Source: Rhodocyclales bacterium GT-UBC | GTDB taxonomy: Bacteria; Pseudomonadota; Gammaproteobacteria; Burkholderiales; Rhodocyclaceae | Assembly (NCBI GenBank): GCA_003583745.1 | Contig: QXPY01000016.1 | Span: 1 to 64,000 of the forward strand | Reading direction: 5' to 3' | Length of the DNA: 64,000 nucleotides | Shown: piece after piece, positions 45,826 through 55,695 of the stretch | Numbering within the stretch: position 1 is the stretch's first letter | Layout of the letters: each line of letters begins with the position of its first letter | Made by a program: the position numbers and the translations under genes | The notes under the pieces: model-generated | The model's database searches: none | Told to the model about the DNA's origin: nothing | What the model saw: the letters and a program-made list of their open reading frames with translations, nothing else

Positions 45826-46764
45826 ATGGAACTTATCGAAAACAAAAATCTTCTCGATAGCGTCGATGCTCGTACCCGCTTGGCGGGATCGAACAAGATG
45901 GAAATCCTGCTGTTCACATTGGGAACGCGTGAGATTTTCGGCATCAATGTGTTCAAGGTCAGGGAGGTAGGGCGTACGCCACGGATTACCAAGACGCCGA
46001 ATATGCCGAGAGGTGTCGAAGGCTTGATTTCTTTGCGCGGTAACGTGATTCCCGTTCTCTCGTTGGCGCCGTTCATGCACCTCGATGGTGTTGCGCCTGG
46101 ACTGGGCAAGACAATGATGGTTGCTGAGTATTCAAAGCGTACTTTGGGTTTCTTGGTGCACGAAGTCGACCGGATTATTCGAGTTGACTGGGAGCGGGTG
46201 AAAGCGCCGGAAAGTGTCCTTTCGGCTAATCAGGGGTTGATTACCGCGGTTATTGAACTCGAAGGTGGTGGCTTGGTCTCCATTCTCGATGTCGAACAAA
46301 TACTCGCTAATGCCTTTGGCGAGGCGATGATCGTCGATATTACGCCTGCGCGAGTCGATCCGGACACCAGTGTCTTTTTTGTTGATGACTCGATTGTGGC
46401 GCGGCGGAAAATTTCCGAGGTTCTCGATAAGCTTGGTGTGCGTCATAAGCATGCGACCAATGGCCTGGAGGCTTGGACAAGGCTTCAGGGGATTGCAGCT
46501 CATGCGTTGCAAAGCGGAAGAAATATCCGTGATGAAATACGGTTGATTCTGGTCGATGCAGAAATGCCTGAAATGGATGGCTATGTCTTAACCAAGAACA
46601 TCAAATCGGATATCCGTTTCGAGGGGGTGCCTGTCGTGATGCACTCCTCGTTGTCATCCGAGGCGAACCGGGCAATGGGTAAATCGGTCGGTGTCGATGC
46701 CTATGTTGCCAAATTTGATGCTGAGGCGCTTGCAGATACTTTGCGCCCGCTGATCGAACGATAA
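45826..46764 (+). CDS. cheV: CheV, CheW-receiver coupling protein (copy 2)
   Basis: 312 residues. Same domain order as its neighbour; they share an N-terminal pattern L-A-G-x-N-K-x-E-I-L-L and the D-A-R-T-[KR]-L-A-G motif. Receiver phospho-acceptor in LILVDAEMPEMDGYVL. It follows copy 1 by 19 bases, likely an old tandem duplication. Two CheV instead of a CheW: system 3 has no cheW of its own. Confidence 0.93.
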   Translation: MELIENKNLLDSVDARTRLAGSNKMEILLFTLGTREIFGINVFKVREVGRTPRITKTPNMPRGVEGLISLRGNVIPVLSLAPFMHLDGVAPGLGKTMMVAEYSKRTLGFLVHEVDRIIRVDWERVKAPESVLSANQGLITAVIELEGGGLVSILDVEQILANAFGEAMIVDITPARVDPDTSVFFVDDSIVARRKISEVLDKLGVRHKHATNGLEAWTRLQGIAAHALQSGRNIRDEIRLILVDAEMPEMDGYVLTKNIKSDIRFEGVPVVMHSSLSSEANRAMGKSVGVDAYVAKFDAEALADTLRPLIER

Positions 46765-46785
46765 CAAGTAATTCTGGAGTTCTGC

Positions 46786-47181
46786 ATGGCAGCTGATCCG
46801 AAAATGAAATTTCTGGTAGTCGACGACTTTTCTACCATGCGTCGCATAGTCCGAAATTTGCTCAAGGAACTAGGTTTCACCAACGTTGACGAGGCCGAGG
46901 ATGGAGCAATCGCACTTCAGAAACTTCAAGGTGGGGGCTTTGAGTTTGTTGTTACAGACTGGAACATGCCTAATATGGATGGGCTAACACTGCTCCAGAC
47001 GATTCGTGCTACGCCGAATCTCAAACATTTGCCTGTGTTGATGATTACAGCGGAAGCGAAGAAGGAAAATATTATTGCAGCAGCCCAGGCTGGTGCGAGC
47101 GGTTATATCGTCAAGCCATTCACTGCGGGCACCTTGTCTGAAAAGCTCAACAAGATTTTCGAAAAAATGGGCCAGGCCTGA
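46786..47181 (+). CDS. cheY: CheY flagellar-type response regulator (system 3)
   Basis: 131 residues. Single receiver: acidic pair DD 13-14, Asp58 in [15 protein letters not shown], Thr in MITAEAK, Lys in IVKPF. The [10 protein letters not shown] core equals that of E. coli CheY, and cheZ follows 10 bases later, so it should be the regulator that binds FliM and switches the motor. Confidence 0.95.
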   Translation: MAADPKMKFLVVDDFSTMRRIVRNLLKELGFTNVDEAEDGAIALQKLQGGGFEFVVTDWNMPNMDGLTLLQTIRATPNLKHLPVLMITAEAKKENIIAAAQAGASGYIVKPFTAGTLSEKLNKIFEKMGQA

Positions 47182-47191
47182 GGAAAAAAAC

Positions 47192-48031
47192 ATGACTGCG
47201 AGCAACGACTCCAATGACCTGGAAGCCCTTTTTGATTCTATCGCAGCCGACTTTCAGCCTACGCCGGCGATAACGCCCTCGGCTCCTGTTGCCGCGTCTT
47301 CGGATGGTGACAGCGATGACTTGCAGGCGCTTTTTGACAGTGTGTCTGCTGATTCTTTCGCGAAAGCCAATCCTGAGGTTGTGCCAGCCTCGCCCATGGT
47401 TGAGTCTGGTGAGACGTGGCCGCGGCAGGAGGCGGTGTTTAATCGCATCGGGCACATGGCTCGTTTGCTCCACGATACATTGGGGCAATTGGGTTATGAC
47501 AAGTTGATTGAGAAAACGGTTTCCGCGTTGCCTGATGCAAAGGATCGCCTCGCTTATGTTGCGAATTTGACCGAGCAAGCCGCATGCCGTGTTTTGAATG
47601 CGACAGATATTGCGTGTCCTCTGGTTGATGATATTGACCGGGGGGCCCACGATCTAGGGGAGCGTTGGGATAGGGTCTTCGCAAATCAACTTACTGGGCC
47701 CGAGTTTAAGCAGCTCGCGATTGAGACGCGTGGCTTTCTCAAGGATCAGCTGCCGGAGAAAACGAAGGCTACCCATGCCCAGCTGACTGAGATCATGATG
47801 GCTCAAGATTTTCAGGATTTAACCGGCCAAGTCATCAAGAAGATTGTTGCTCTGGCTCAGGATCTTGAGTCTGGCTTGATGAACGTATTGCTTGAGGTGC
47901 TGCCCGATACCCGGCGTACGGAAGAGGTCACCAATTTAATGAATGGGCCGGTTGTGAATGCCGAGGGTAGGACGGATGTAGTCGTCAACCAAGAGCAGGT
48001 TGACGATTTACTGGATAGCCTCGGTTTCTGA
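47192..48031 (+). CDS. cheZ: CheZ CheY-P phosphatase with duplicated N-terminal peptides
   Basis: 279 residues (E. coli 214). Active-site helix MAQDFQDLTGQVIKK with catalytic D209 and Q213. The C-terminus QVDDLLDSLGF is the CheY-binding tail. The N-terminal 55 residues, missing in E. coli, contain two similar peptides, NDLEALFDSIAAD (8-20) and DDLQALFDSVSAD (42-54), resembling the tail. ATG 47192 (an in-frame upstream start lies in cheY). Removes phosphate from CheY-P and ends the motor signal. Confidence 0.93.
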   Translation: MTASNDSNDLEALFDSIAADFQPTPAITPSAPVAASSDGDSDDLQALFDSVSADSFAKANPEVVPASPMVESGETWPRQEAVFNRIGHMARLLHDTLGQLGYDKLIEKTVSALPDAKDRLAYVANLTEQAACRVLNATDIACPLVDDIDRGAHDLGERWDRVFANQLTGPEFKQLAIETRGFLKDQLPEKTKATHAQLTEIMMAQDFQDLTGQVIKKIVALAQDLESGLMNVLLEVLPDTRRTEEVTNLMNGPVVNAEGRTDVVVNQEQVDDLLDSLGF

Positions 48032-48043
48032 GGAGGGTCGAAA

Positions 48044-49963
48044 ATGAGTGACTTTGGCGGAATGGAAGATTTGCTGCAAGATTTTTTGCAGGAAGCCCAC
48101 GATTTATTATCTGACGTGGATAACAAGCTGGTTGATCTTGAGAAAATGCCGGATGATCGTGGGTTGTTGAACGATATCTTCCGTGGTTTTCATACCGTCA
48201 AGGGCGGTGCGGGTTTTCTCAATGCGACTGAGTTGGTTACATTGTGCCATTTGACGGAAAATCTCTTTGATCGGCTCCGTAACGGTGAATTGGAGCTGAC
48301 GCCTGAGCTCATGGACGTCATCATGGCTGCGACCAAGGGTGTTCGAGACATGTTTGGCGAGTTGGGGCAAATGGTTCAGCCGCAGCCGGCAGACCCTGGG
48401 GTGATTGCAGCTCTGCAGGGGGCGTTGAACGGAGAGTTGCCTGGCGTTGCTAGTCCCGCAGTGGTTGAGCAGCAGCCTGCTGTCGAAGCATCGCCGGTCA
48501 GCGGTATGGTATCCGACGAGCCTGATTGGGCGGCGCTTCATGCTGCAGTTACCGGGCAGCAGTCCGTGGCGCAAGGCGAGCTTATTACTAAGGCGGAAAC
48601 CGAAGCGGCTGTTGCGCCAATTCAGGCTACGATTGCTGCTACGGCAGTCACAACTGGTGCAGGGCAGTCCGCCCCGTCGCCCTTTGGGCGTAGAGCCACG
48701 GATCGTCCGGGGGGGCAACCGAGTGCGGCACGGCGCTCCGAGGAGCGGGGGCGTGAGAACACTATTCGTGTAGATACGTCGCGGCTCGATCAGGTTCTGA
48801 ATTTGTCTGGTGAAATCGGATTGACCAAGAATCGTTTAACCAGTCTACGTGCGGATATTCTCGCCGGGAAAAATGATTCGGAGACTTTGCATGCACTAGA
48901 TCAGGCTGTCAGCCAACTCGATTTGCTGGTTTCCGATCTGCAAAATTCGGTCATGAAAACCCGGATGCAGCCGATTGGTAGGCTCTTCCAGAAATATCCG
49001 CGTATTGCCCGGGACTTGGCCCGACAGTTGGGTAAGGATGTCGAGCTGGTTTTGGCCGGTGAAGAGACAGAGGTTGATAAGACCATGATCGAGGATCTGG
49101 CAGATCCTTTGATTCACTTGATTCGTAACGCGGTTGATCACGGCGTTGAAATGCCGGAGGAGCGTCAAGCTGCGGGTAAGCCCCAAAAGAGTCTGGTTCG
49201 CTTGGAGGCGCGTCAAGAAGGTGATCATATCGTTTTGATCATCGCAGACGATGGCAAGGGGATGAGTGCAGAGCGAATCCGTGCCAAGGCTGTGGAAAAG
49301 GGCTTGATATCTGAAGAAGAAGCTAACACGCTTGACGAAAGGCAGAGCCTCAACCTGATTTTCTTGCCTGGTTTTTCTACAAAGTCACAAATATCCGATG
49401 TTTCGGGACGTGGCGTTGGAATGGACGTGGTCAAGACCAACATTCAGAAACTAAACGGATCGATCGAAATCCGTTCGGAGCCAGGAAAGGGGTCTGTTTT
49501 CATCATTTCCTTGCCATTGACTCTGGCGATTCTGCCTGTATTGCTGGTGCTCCTTGGTGATCAGCCTTTTGCATTGCCGCTGTCGCTGGTTCGGGAGATT
49601 CTTCCGATTGAACAGCAAAGGATTCAGGAAGTGGGTGGTAAGGAAACGCTTGTTGTCCGGGGTGAGGTGTTGCCAGTCATTTCCTTGGCTCGTCTTCTGG
49701 GATGGCCGTTGGAGCGTCCTCCCGAGTACGGTGTTTTCATGCAGACGGCCGAGCGTAGTTTTATTCTCGGTGTTGATAGTTTTGCTGGTCGTGATGATGC
49801 GGTGATTAAGTCCCTTGAGGATTTCCGTCCTAGAGGGGTGGCTGGTGTGACTACGCTCTCCAATGGGCAGATTGTGTTGATTCTTGATATGAAGGAATTG
49901 CTTGCCGATTTGGGGCAGCACATATCGATTGGTTCTTCGGTAAAGGCGCTTGATTTCGCCTGA
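48044..49963 (+). CDS. cheA: CheA histidine kinase (system 3)
   Basis: 639 residues. P1 with phospho-acceptor His50 (GFHTVKGGAGF); the usual P2 is not obvious, the 130-235 linker is Pro/Ala-rich; P3 about 240-300 (LDQVLNLSGEIGLTKNRL); P4 with LIRNAVDHGVEMP, DDGKGM and GRGVGMDVVKTN; P5 CheW-like to the end. Closest in plan to the flagellar CheA that follows cheYZ in pseudomonads. 12 bases after cheZ. A terminator follows. Confidence 0.94.
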   Translation: MSDFGGMEDLLQDFLQEAHDLLSDVDNKLVDLEKMPDDRGLLNDIFRGFHTVKGGAGFLNATELVTLCHLTENLFDRLRNGELELTPELMDVIMAATKGVRDMFGELGQMVQPQPADPGVIAALQGALNGELPGVASPAVVEQQPAVEASPVSGMVSDEPDWAALHAAVTGQQSVAQGELITKAETEAAVAPIQATIAATAVTTGAGQSAPSPFGRRATDRPGGQPSAARRSEERGRENTIRVDTSRLDQVLNLSGEIGLTKNRLTSLRADILAGKNDSETLHALDQAVSQLDLLVSDLQNSVMKTRMQPIGRLFQKYPRIARDLARQLGKDVELVLAGEETEVDKTMIEDLADPLIHLIRNAVDHGVEMPEERQAAGKPQKSLVRLEARQEGDHIVLIIADDGKGMSAERIRAKAVEKGLISEEEANTLDERQSLNLIFLPGFSTKSQISDVSGRGVGMDVVKTNIQKLNGSIEIRSEPGKGSVFIISLPLTLAILPVLLVLLGDQPFALPLSLVREILPIEQQRIQEVGGKETLVVRGEVLPVISLARLLGWPLERPPEYGVFMQTAERSFILGVDSFAGRDDAVIKSLEDFRPRGVAGVTTLSNGQIVLILDMKELLADLGQHISIGSSVKALDFA

Positions 49964-49988
49964 TTCCCGTTTTTAGTCAACGAGTTGG

Positions 49989-50012
49989 GAGGGGGCTTGC
50001 CCCCTCTTTTTT
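49989..50012 (+). terminator. Rho-independent terminator after cheA (system 3)
   Basis: GAGGGGG-CTTG-CCCCCTC then six T. It separates the che operon from flhB. Confidence 0.9.
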
Positions 50013-50110
50013 ATTTTTGAGGTTTACTCTTTTGTCATTGGTTTGCGCTTGGCATCTGAGAAACGGGATAAATAAACGCACGTACCTATTTAATTTTTCT
50101 AGTTTTTTCC

Positions 50111-50116
50111 TATAAT
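50111..50116 (+). promoter_or_regulatory. Candidate -10 box of the flhB operon
   Basis: A consensus TATAAT lies 27 bases before the flhB ATG. No clear -35 partner is found at normal spacing, so an activator would be needed. Confidence 0.3.
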
Positions 50117-50142
50117 AGCCTTATCAACTCCCGATAACGGCT

Positions 50143-51276
50143 ATGGCGGAAGATAGCGATCTCGATAAAACAGAAGCGCCTAGTGGTAGGCGAATCGAGC
50201 AGGCCCGTGAGCAGGGTCAGGTCCCGCATTCCCGCGAGTTGGGAACTTTTCTGATTTTGATGGCTGCAGGGGCTTCCTTTTGGATGATGGGGAGTTGGTT
50301 TGCCCAGCGTGCAATGTTGATCGCTCGCAAGGGGCTGTCCATCGAGCCAAAGTACATGCATGAGCCGGCACTGATGATTCCGCGTCTGGCAGACATGGCT
50401 TCTGATGCGCTTGTTGCCTTTTCACCTCTCCTTGGTTTGATTTTGTTAGCAGCTGTTCTACCTCCTTTCTTTTTGAATGCCTGGGTGTTTTCGCCAAAGG
50501 CATTAATGCCTGATTTGGGACGTATTGACCCGATCTCGGGGTTTAGCCGATTGCTGTCCTGGAACAGCTTGATGGAATTGGGTAAGGCTATTTTGAAAGC
50601 GTGTGTAGTGGGGGGCGTAGCGGCAATCCTGATCTGGAAAGAGCGGGAAGAAATTCTGGGATTGCTTGCTCAGCCACTCGATCTTGCGTTAGCCCATGCT
50701 GGCCACATGGTCAGCTATTCATTTTTGATGCTTGTCTCAACGCTGATTCTGATCGTCGCATTTGATGTGCCTTTCCAGATTTGGCAGTACTTCGACAAGC
50801 TTAAAATGACGAAGGAAGAGGTCAAGCAGGAAACCAAGGAGATGATGGGGGACCCGCTGGTCAAGGGGCGTATCCGTGGTTTGCAGATGCAGGCGGCTCG
50901 GCGAAGAATGATGGCTGCGGTGCCGCAGGCAAACGTTATCGTGACCAATCCGACTCACTACGCTGTAGCTTTGTCCTACAAGACCGGAATGGCTGCACCC
51001 AAGGTGATCGCCAAGGGAATCGGTGCAGTTGCATTGAAGATTCGCGAATTGGGCGCGGAAAATGGGGTGCCTATGCTTGAGGCGCCACCGCTGGCGCGCG
51101 CTTTGTATAAACACGCTGAGTTGGATGTTGAAATTCCATCGGCTCTTTATAGCGCGGTCGCCGAGGTACTTGCTTATATTTATCAGCTCGCCAGTTGGCG
51201 GGATGCAGGGGGGAGCTATCCGGTGCCTCCTCGTGATTTGCCTGTTCCTCCTGAGCTTGTTCCGGAGGCGATGTAA
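50143..51276 (+). CDS. flhB: FlhB, flagellar type III export switch protein
   Basis: 377 residues. MAEDSDLDKTEAPSGRRIEQAREQGQVP start, four membrane helices (about 30-210), and the autocleavage motif NPTH in VIVTNPTHYAVALSY. Sets the switch from hook to filament substrates in the export gate. Starts the flhBAFG-fliA-motCD run of genes. Confidence 0.96.
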   Translation: MAEDSDLDKTEAPSGRRIEQAREQGQVPHSRELGTFLILMAAGASFWMMGSWFAQRAMLIARKGLSIEPKYMHEPALMIPRLADMASDALVAFSPLLGLILLAAVLPPFFLNAWVFSPKALMPDLGRIDPISGFSRLLSWNSLMELGKAILKACVVGGVAAILIWKEREEILGLLAQPLDLALAHAGHMVSYSFLMLVSTLILIVAFDVPFQIWQYFDKLKMTKEEVKQETKEMMGDPLVKGRIRGLQMQAARRRMMAAVPQANVIVTNPTHYAVALSYKTGMAAPKVIAKGIGAVALKIRELGAENGVPMLEAPPLARALYKHAELDVEIPSALYSAVAEVLAYIYQLASWRDAGGSYPVPPRDLPVPPELVPEAM

Positions 51277-53361
51277 ATGGCATCCTCTTCGATCGGACTG
51301 CAGGGTATTTTTGGGCGGCTTAATGTCACGCAATTAGCCGCACCCGTTTTGATCCTCATGATTTTGGCGATGATGGTGCTGCCCTTGCCGGCCTTTGCAC
51401 TGGATTTGCTGTTTACCTTCAATATCGCGATTTCGGTCCTTGTTTTGCTGGTGGCGGTTAATACCCAGAAAACCCTCGATTTTTCCGTCTTTCCGACCGT
51501 TCTGTTAGTTACTACGTTGTTGCGTCTTTCCCTCAATGTCGCATCCACTCGTGTGGTCATGTTGCAGGGGCATAGCGGCCCCGATGCCGCAGGCAAGGTT
51601 ATCGAGGCATTTGGTCATTTCCTCGTTGGCGGGAATTTTGCGGTAGGGATTGTTGTTTTCCTCATCCTTGTCGTGATCAATTTTGTTGTGATTACAAAGG
51701 GTGCGGGGCGTGTTGCCGAGGTTTCGGCTCGCTTTACACTGGATGCAATGCCCGGCAAGCAGATGGCGATCGACGCTGATTTGAATGCGGGCATGATTGG
51801 CGAAGAAGAGGCGCGCAAACGTCGTACTGATATCGCACGCGAAGCTGAGTTTTTTGGTTCGATGGACGGTGCGTCGAAGTTTGTTCGAGGTGATGCCGTT
51901 GCCGGAATCGTCATCATGCTGTTGAACGTCGTTGGCGGTCTAGTGGTTGGGGTTGTTCAGCACAATATGGAAATTGCGCTGGCAGCGAAAAATTACACAC
52001 TGCTGACAATTGGCGATGGTCTCGTTGCGCAGATTCCCGGTCTTATCATTTCAATTGCTGCTGGTATGGTGGTGACCCGTGTTTCCGATGATCGGGATAT
52101 CGGTCAACAGGTGATGGGGCAGATGTTCCGCAATTGGCGGAGTATCGCGATTACGGCGTCAATTGTCGGATTTCTTGGTCTGATTCCAGGGATGCCTAAC
52201 TTGGTATTCCTGCTCCTAGCTGCCTCACTGGGCTGGTTTGCTTGGAAAATGCAGGCCAAGGAGCAGCAGGTTGTCTCTACTCCTGTCCCGGTTGCTGCTG
52301 CCCCTGTTCAAGAGGCCGTCGATGCAAGTTGGAATGATGTGGCACCACTCGATGTTCTTGGGCTGGAGGTTGGTTATCGCCTCATTCCATTGGTTGATAA
52401 GTCACAGGATGGGGAGTTGCTGCGGCGTATTCGTGGTATTCGCAAAAAGTTTGCGCAAGAGGTCGGGTTTTTGGTGTCTCCTGTTCATATTCGGGATAAT
52501 TTGGAACTCAAACCAAATGCTTACCGAATTTTGCTCAAAGGGGTCGAGGTCGGTACTGGCGAAGCCTATGCTGGGCAGTTCCTGGCGATTAACCCAGGAC
52601 GCGTTGCTGGCACGCTAAACGGTACCGCAACGAAAGACCCGGCATTTGGCTTGCCCGCAACCTGGATTGATGCTGGGCAGCGCGATCAAGCTCAAGCTTA
52701 TGGTTATACCGTGGTCGATGCTTCGACGGTAGTGGCGACACATTTGAACCATCTTATCCTGACCCATGCGGCTGAGTTGTTGGGGCGTCAAGAGGTGCAG
52801 CAATTGCTTGAGCACCTTGGCAAAGAAATGCCCAAGCTGGTCGAGGATCTGGTTCCCAAGGTCCTCCAGTTGGGAACCTTGCAGAAAGTATTGCAAGGCT
52901 TGCTTGACGAAGGTGTTCATATCCGCGACATGAGAACGATCATTGAAACTGTCGCCGACCATGCGGTTCGTACGCAGAACGCCGATGATTTGACGACCCA
53001 AGTGCGTAACGCGTTGGGTCGGGCGATCGTCCAGCAACTTTTCCCAGGTAATGGCGAAATGCAAGTCATGTCCCTTGACCCAACTCTGGAGCGCCTCCTG
53101 TCCCAGGCTGTTGCCGGCGGCTCTGAAAATACAAGTTTTGAACCGGGGTTGGCCGATACGCTTGTTCGAGAAACCGCTGCTGCTGCAGAGCGTCAGGAGT
53201 CGCTGGGCTTGCCTGCAGTGTTATTGGTGCCGGCAAGTCTTCGATTACTTCTTTCACGCTTCTTGCGCCGAACGGTTCCTCAGTTGAAGGTTCTGGCCCA
53301 TAACGAAGTTCCAGAAACACGAATTATCAAGGTGACCTCGATCATCGGAGGTAAAGCATGA
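51277..53361 (+). CDS. flhA: FlhA, flagellar export gate protein
   Basis: 694 residues, eight membrane helices in the N-terminal half (LSLNVASTRVVMLQG and ARFTLDAMPGKQMAIDADLNAG are FHIPEP-family signatures) and a cytoplasmic substrate-docking domain from about 330. ATG immediately follows the flhB stop. Confidence 0.97.
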   Translation: MASSSIGLQGIFGRLNVTQLAAPVLILMILAMMVLPLPAFALDLLFTFNIAISVLVLLVAVNTQKTLDFSVFPTVLLVTTLLRLSLNVASTRVVMLQGHSGPDAAGKVIEAFGHFLVGGNFAVGIVVFLILVVINFVVITKGAGRVAEVSARFTLDAMPGKQMAIDADLNAGMIGEEEARKRRTDIAREAEFFGSMDGASKFVRGDAVAGIVIMLLNVVGGLVVGVVQHNMEIALAAKNYTLLTIGDGLVAQIPGLIISIAAGMVVTRVSDDRDIGQQVMGQMFRNWRSIAITASIVGFLGLIPGMPNLVFLLLAASLGWFAWKMQAKEQQVVSTPVPVAAAPVQEAVDASWNDVAPLDVLGLEVGYRLIPLVDKSQDGELLRRIRGIRKKFAQEVGFLVSPVHIRDNLELKPNAYRILLKGVEVGTGEAYAGQFLAINPGRVAGTLNGTATKDPAFGLPATWIDAGQRDQAQAYGYTVVDASTVVATHLNHLILTHAAELLGRQEVQQLLEHLGKEMPKLVEDLVPKVLQLGTLQKVLQGLLDEGVHIRDMRTIIETVADHAVRTQNADDLTTQVRNALGRAIVQQLFPGNGEMQVMSLDPTLERLLSQAVAGGSENTSFEPGLADTLVRETAAAAERQESLGLPAVLLVPASLRLLLSRFLRRTVPQLKVLAHNEVPETRIIKVTSIIGGKA

Positions 53362-54815
53362 ACGTCAGAAAATTCATCGCAGCCAGTGCCAGGGATGCCC
53401 TGCGCAAAGTAAAGGAAACCCTCGGCAACGATGCAATTATTCTCTCCAATCGAGGCATTCCAGGTGGTGTTGAAATTATGGCGGTTGCCGCGCGCGATAT
53501 GGCCATGATTTTGCCGACCCAGGTTGCGGACTCAGCCCCTGTCGAGCGCCGGCCTGTATTGAGCGAACCCGAAGACGATTATCGCGTGATGCTTAGTTCT
53601 GCCCGTGCGCAGGCTGCCCAAGGCACAGCACAGCGTCCTTTGGCACAATCGTCTCCGGCAGTTGTTCGCCAACCAGCGACATCGTCGCCTTCGCGCGCAT
53701 CAGGAGCGGTTAATGCCGGGATTCCCCGGACAGGTTCTTTACGCAATGCTGATTCAGGCCGTCAGTTGCCACCTGCACAATCCGCATCGCCTTCTACTGT
53801 TGCGAGTAGCCAGGCGCAGCCACAACGTCCGCCGCAGCCTCCGGCTCGGAAGCCTGAAGCGGAGGTTGTGCCGATGGCGGTAATGGATGAGATTCGCTCG
53901 CTTCGAAAAATTGTTGAGCAGCACCTTGCCGGCTTTGCCTGGGGCGAAGCGTCGCGTTCCGAGCCTGTAAAGACCGAAGTCTTGCGGCAGATGTTGGATT
54001 CTGGTTTTTCTCCGCAGTTTTCCCGTGATCTGTTGGCGGATTTGCCGCACGAGATGGATGCCTCGCAGGCCATGGCATGGGTTAAGGGGGCTGCGGATCG
54101 TTCGCTTTTTACGATCGGTAATGAGGGTGATATCGTTGACCGGGGTGGTGTTTATGCCTTGGTTGGTCCGACCGGGGTCGGTAAAACGACTACTACGGCT
54201 AAACTGGCTGCACGTTGCGTATTGAGGCATGGTCCGAGCAAGGTTGCGTTGGTTACGACAGATGGATATCGAATCGGGGCGCACGAGCAACTGCGTATCT
54301 ATGGTCGAATTCTTGGCGTATCCGTTTATCTCGTGAAGGACGCCGTCGAGTTGCGTCAGACTCTTAAGGAGTTGCAGCACAAGCACATGGTTCTGATCGA
54401 TACAATGGGAATGAGTCAGCGCGACAAGCTCGTCCCGGAACTTACCGATATGCTTGCTGGCTGCGATGTTCAGCGCTTGTTGCTGCTATCGTCGACTTCA
54501 AGGGGGGATACCCTAGACGACGTGGTTCGCGCCTACGAAGGGGATAATCTAGCGGGTTGTATCCTGACGAAAATTGATGAGGCAGCGAGTCTGGCTACGC
54601 CGCTCGACGTGATCATGCGGCATGGTTTGAAGTTGCACTACGTGTCAAATGGCCAGCGGGTACCAGAAGATCTGCATTTGCCCAATCGTGGGTATTTGCT
54701 GCATCGTGCTTTCAAGGATGTCCCAGAAACATCTCCACATAAATTCGATGGCGTGGAGCCGGGTTTGATGATGGCAAATGCAGGCATGGTTGCCGTTGGA
54801 GGCCGTCGTGGCTGA
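53358..54815 (+). CDS. flhF: FlhF, SRP-type GTPase for flagellar placement
   Basis: 485 residues: MNVRKFIAASARDALRKVKETLG start and a Pro/Ala-rich B domain of about 100 residues, then N and G domains with P-loop GPTGVGKTTTTAKLA, VTTDGYRIGA, DTMGMSQ and TKIDEA. Marks the cell pole for the flagellum with FlhG. ATGA overlap with flhA. Confidence 0.95.
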   Translation: MNVRKFIAASARDALRKVKETLGNDAIILSNRGIPGGVEIMAVAARDMAMILPTQVADSAPVERRPVLSEPEDDYRVMLSSARAQAAQGTAQRPLAQSSPAVVRQPATSSPSRASGAVNAGIPRTGSLRNADSGRQLPPAQSASPSTVASSQAQPQRPPQPPARKPEAEVVPMAVMDEIRSLRKIVEQHLAGFAWGEASRSEPVKTEVLRQMLDSGFSPQFSRDLLADLPHEMDASQAMAWVKGAADRSLFTIGNEGDIVDRGGVYALVGPTGVGKTTTTAKLAARCVLRHGPSKVALVTTDGYRIGAHEQLRIYGRILGVSVYLVKDAVELRQTLKELQHKHMVLIDTMGMSQRDKLVPELTDMLAGCDVQRLLLLSSTSRGDTLDDVVRAYEGDNLAGCILTKIDEAASLATPLDVIMRHGLKLHYVSNGQRVPEDLHLPNRGYLLHRAFKDVPETSPHKFDGVEPGLMMANAGMVAVGGRRG

Positions 54816-55695
54816 CTTTCGAGTTGATCAGGCCGCAGGATTGCGACGTTTATTGGGGGCTGGCCAACTGCAGGTCATTACGTTTGTTGCGGGATGTGAG
54901 GGAGTTGGGCGAAGTGTCGCGGTCGCTAATATCGGAGTTGCTCTAGCGCGCCTAGGTAAGGAGGTGCTGATCATCGACGAGCATGCCTCGCGCGATGATA
55001 TTGCAGCTTCGTTTGGCCTTGAGGCTCGCTACGATTTGCTGAATGTCGTTCAGCAGGAACTGAATTTGTCTCAGGTATTGCTTCAGCCAATGCAAGGCTT
55101 GAGGGTTTTGCCAGCAGCCAAAGCAGTCAAGAAACTGGGGCGCTTGTCGTTGCAGCAACAACAGCATCTTCTGGATGCGATGAGCCATCTTGAAAGACCG
55201 GTTGATGTCATTTTGGTGGATGCCAGTATGGCTCATCCCCACGGCTTTTCGCCATTCGGCTTGGCATCGCAAGAGGCTGTTGTGGTGCTTTCCGCTAATA
55301 GTGCTTCGATTACCGAAGCTTATTCATTGATCAAGAAGGTCAGTGGTGCATTTTCGCGGCGCTATTTCCGGATATTGGTAAACAAGGTACGTAGCCAATC
55401 CGATGCACGCTCAATCTATGAAAATATCGCACAAGTAGCCGCTCAACGTGGCGTTGCTCGCCTAGATTACGCAGGTGCAATTCCACTCGATGAGGCGCTG
55501 CGGCAGTCTGCACGGCTATGTCGGTCGGTTCTGGTACAGGCTCCAGATTCGCCATCTGCAAATGCTTTTCGCGATATCGCGTCGGATCTTCTCTACTGGC
55601 AACGAAGTGATAGCGAAGTAGGGGGGGTCGAACAATTTATGCAGCAACTGCTACACTTGAGCCAACGTATAACTCCAAACATACTCAGAGCTTGA
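54808..55695 (+). CDS. flhG: FlhG/FleN, MinD-like flagellar number regulator with altered P-loop
   Basis: 295 residues from GTG 54808, behind GGAGG and inside the end of flhF. N-terminal DQAAGLRRLL is the FlhF-activating motif. The MinD-like fold follows, but the deviant Walker A (normally KGGxGKT) reads CEGVGRS, so the P-loop Lys is Arg. Switch region VDVILVDAS retained. Works with FlhF in setting flagellar number and place; if it cannot bind ATP normally, control must differ. Confidence 0.88.
   Translation: MADFRVDQAAGLRRLLGAGQLQVITFVAGCEGVGRSVAVANIGVALARLGKEVLIIDEHASRDDIAASFGLEARYDLLNVVQQELNLSQVLLQPMQGLRVLPAAKAVKKLGRLSLQQQQHLLDAMSHLERPVDVILVDASMAHPHGFSPFGLASQEAVVVLSANSASITEAYSLIKKVSGAFSRRYFRILVNKVRSQSDARSIYENIAQVAAQRGVARLDYAGAIPLDEALRQSARLCRSVLVQAPDSPSANAFRDIASDLLYWQRSDSEVGGVEQFMQQLLHLSQRITPNILRA

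Noticed and set aside
50130..50137. CCCGATAA, a sigma28 -10-like box before flhB
   Set aside because: It lies five bases before the flhB ATG, which would place the transcript start in or after the start codon
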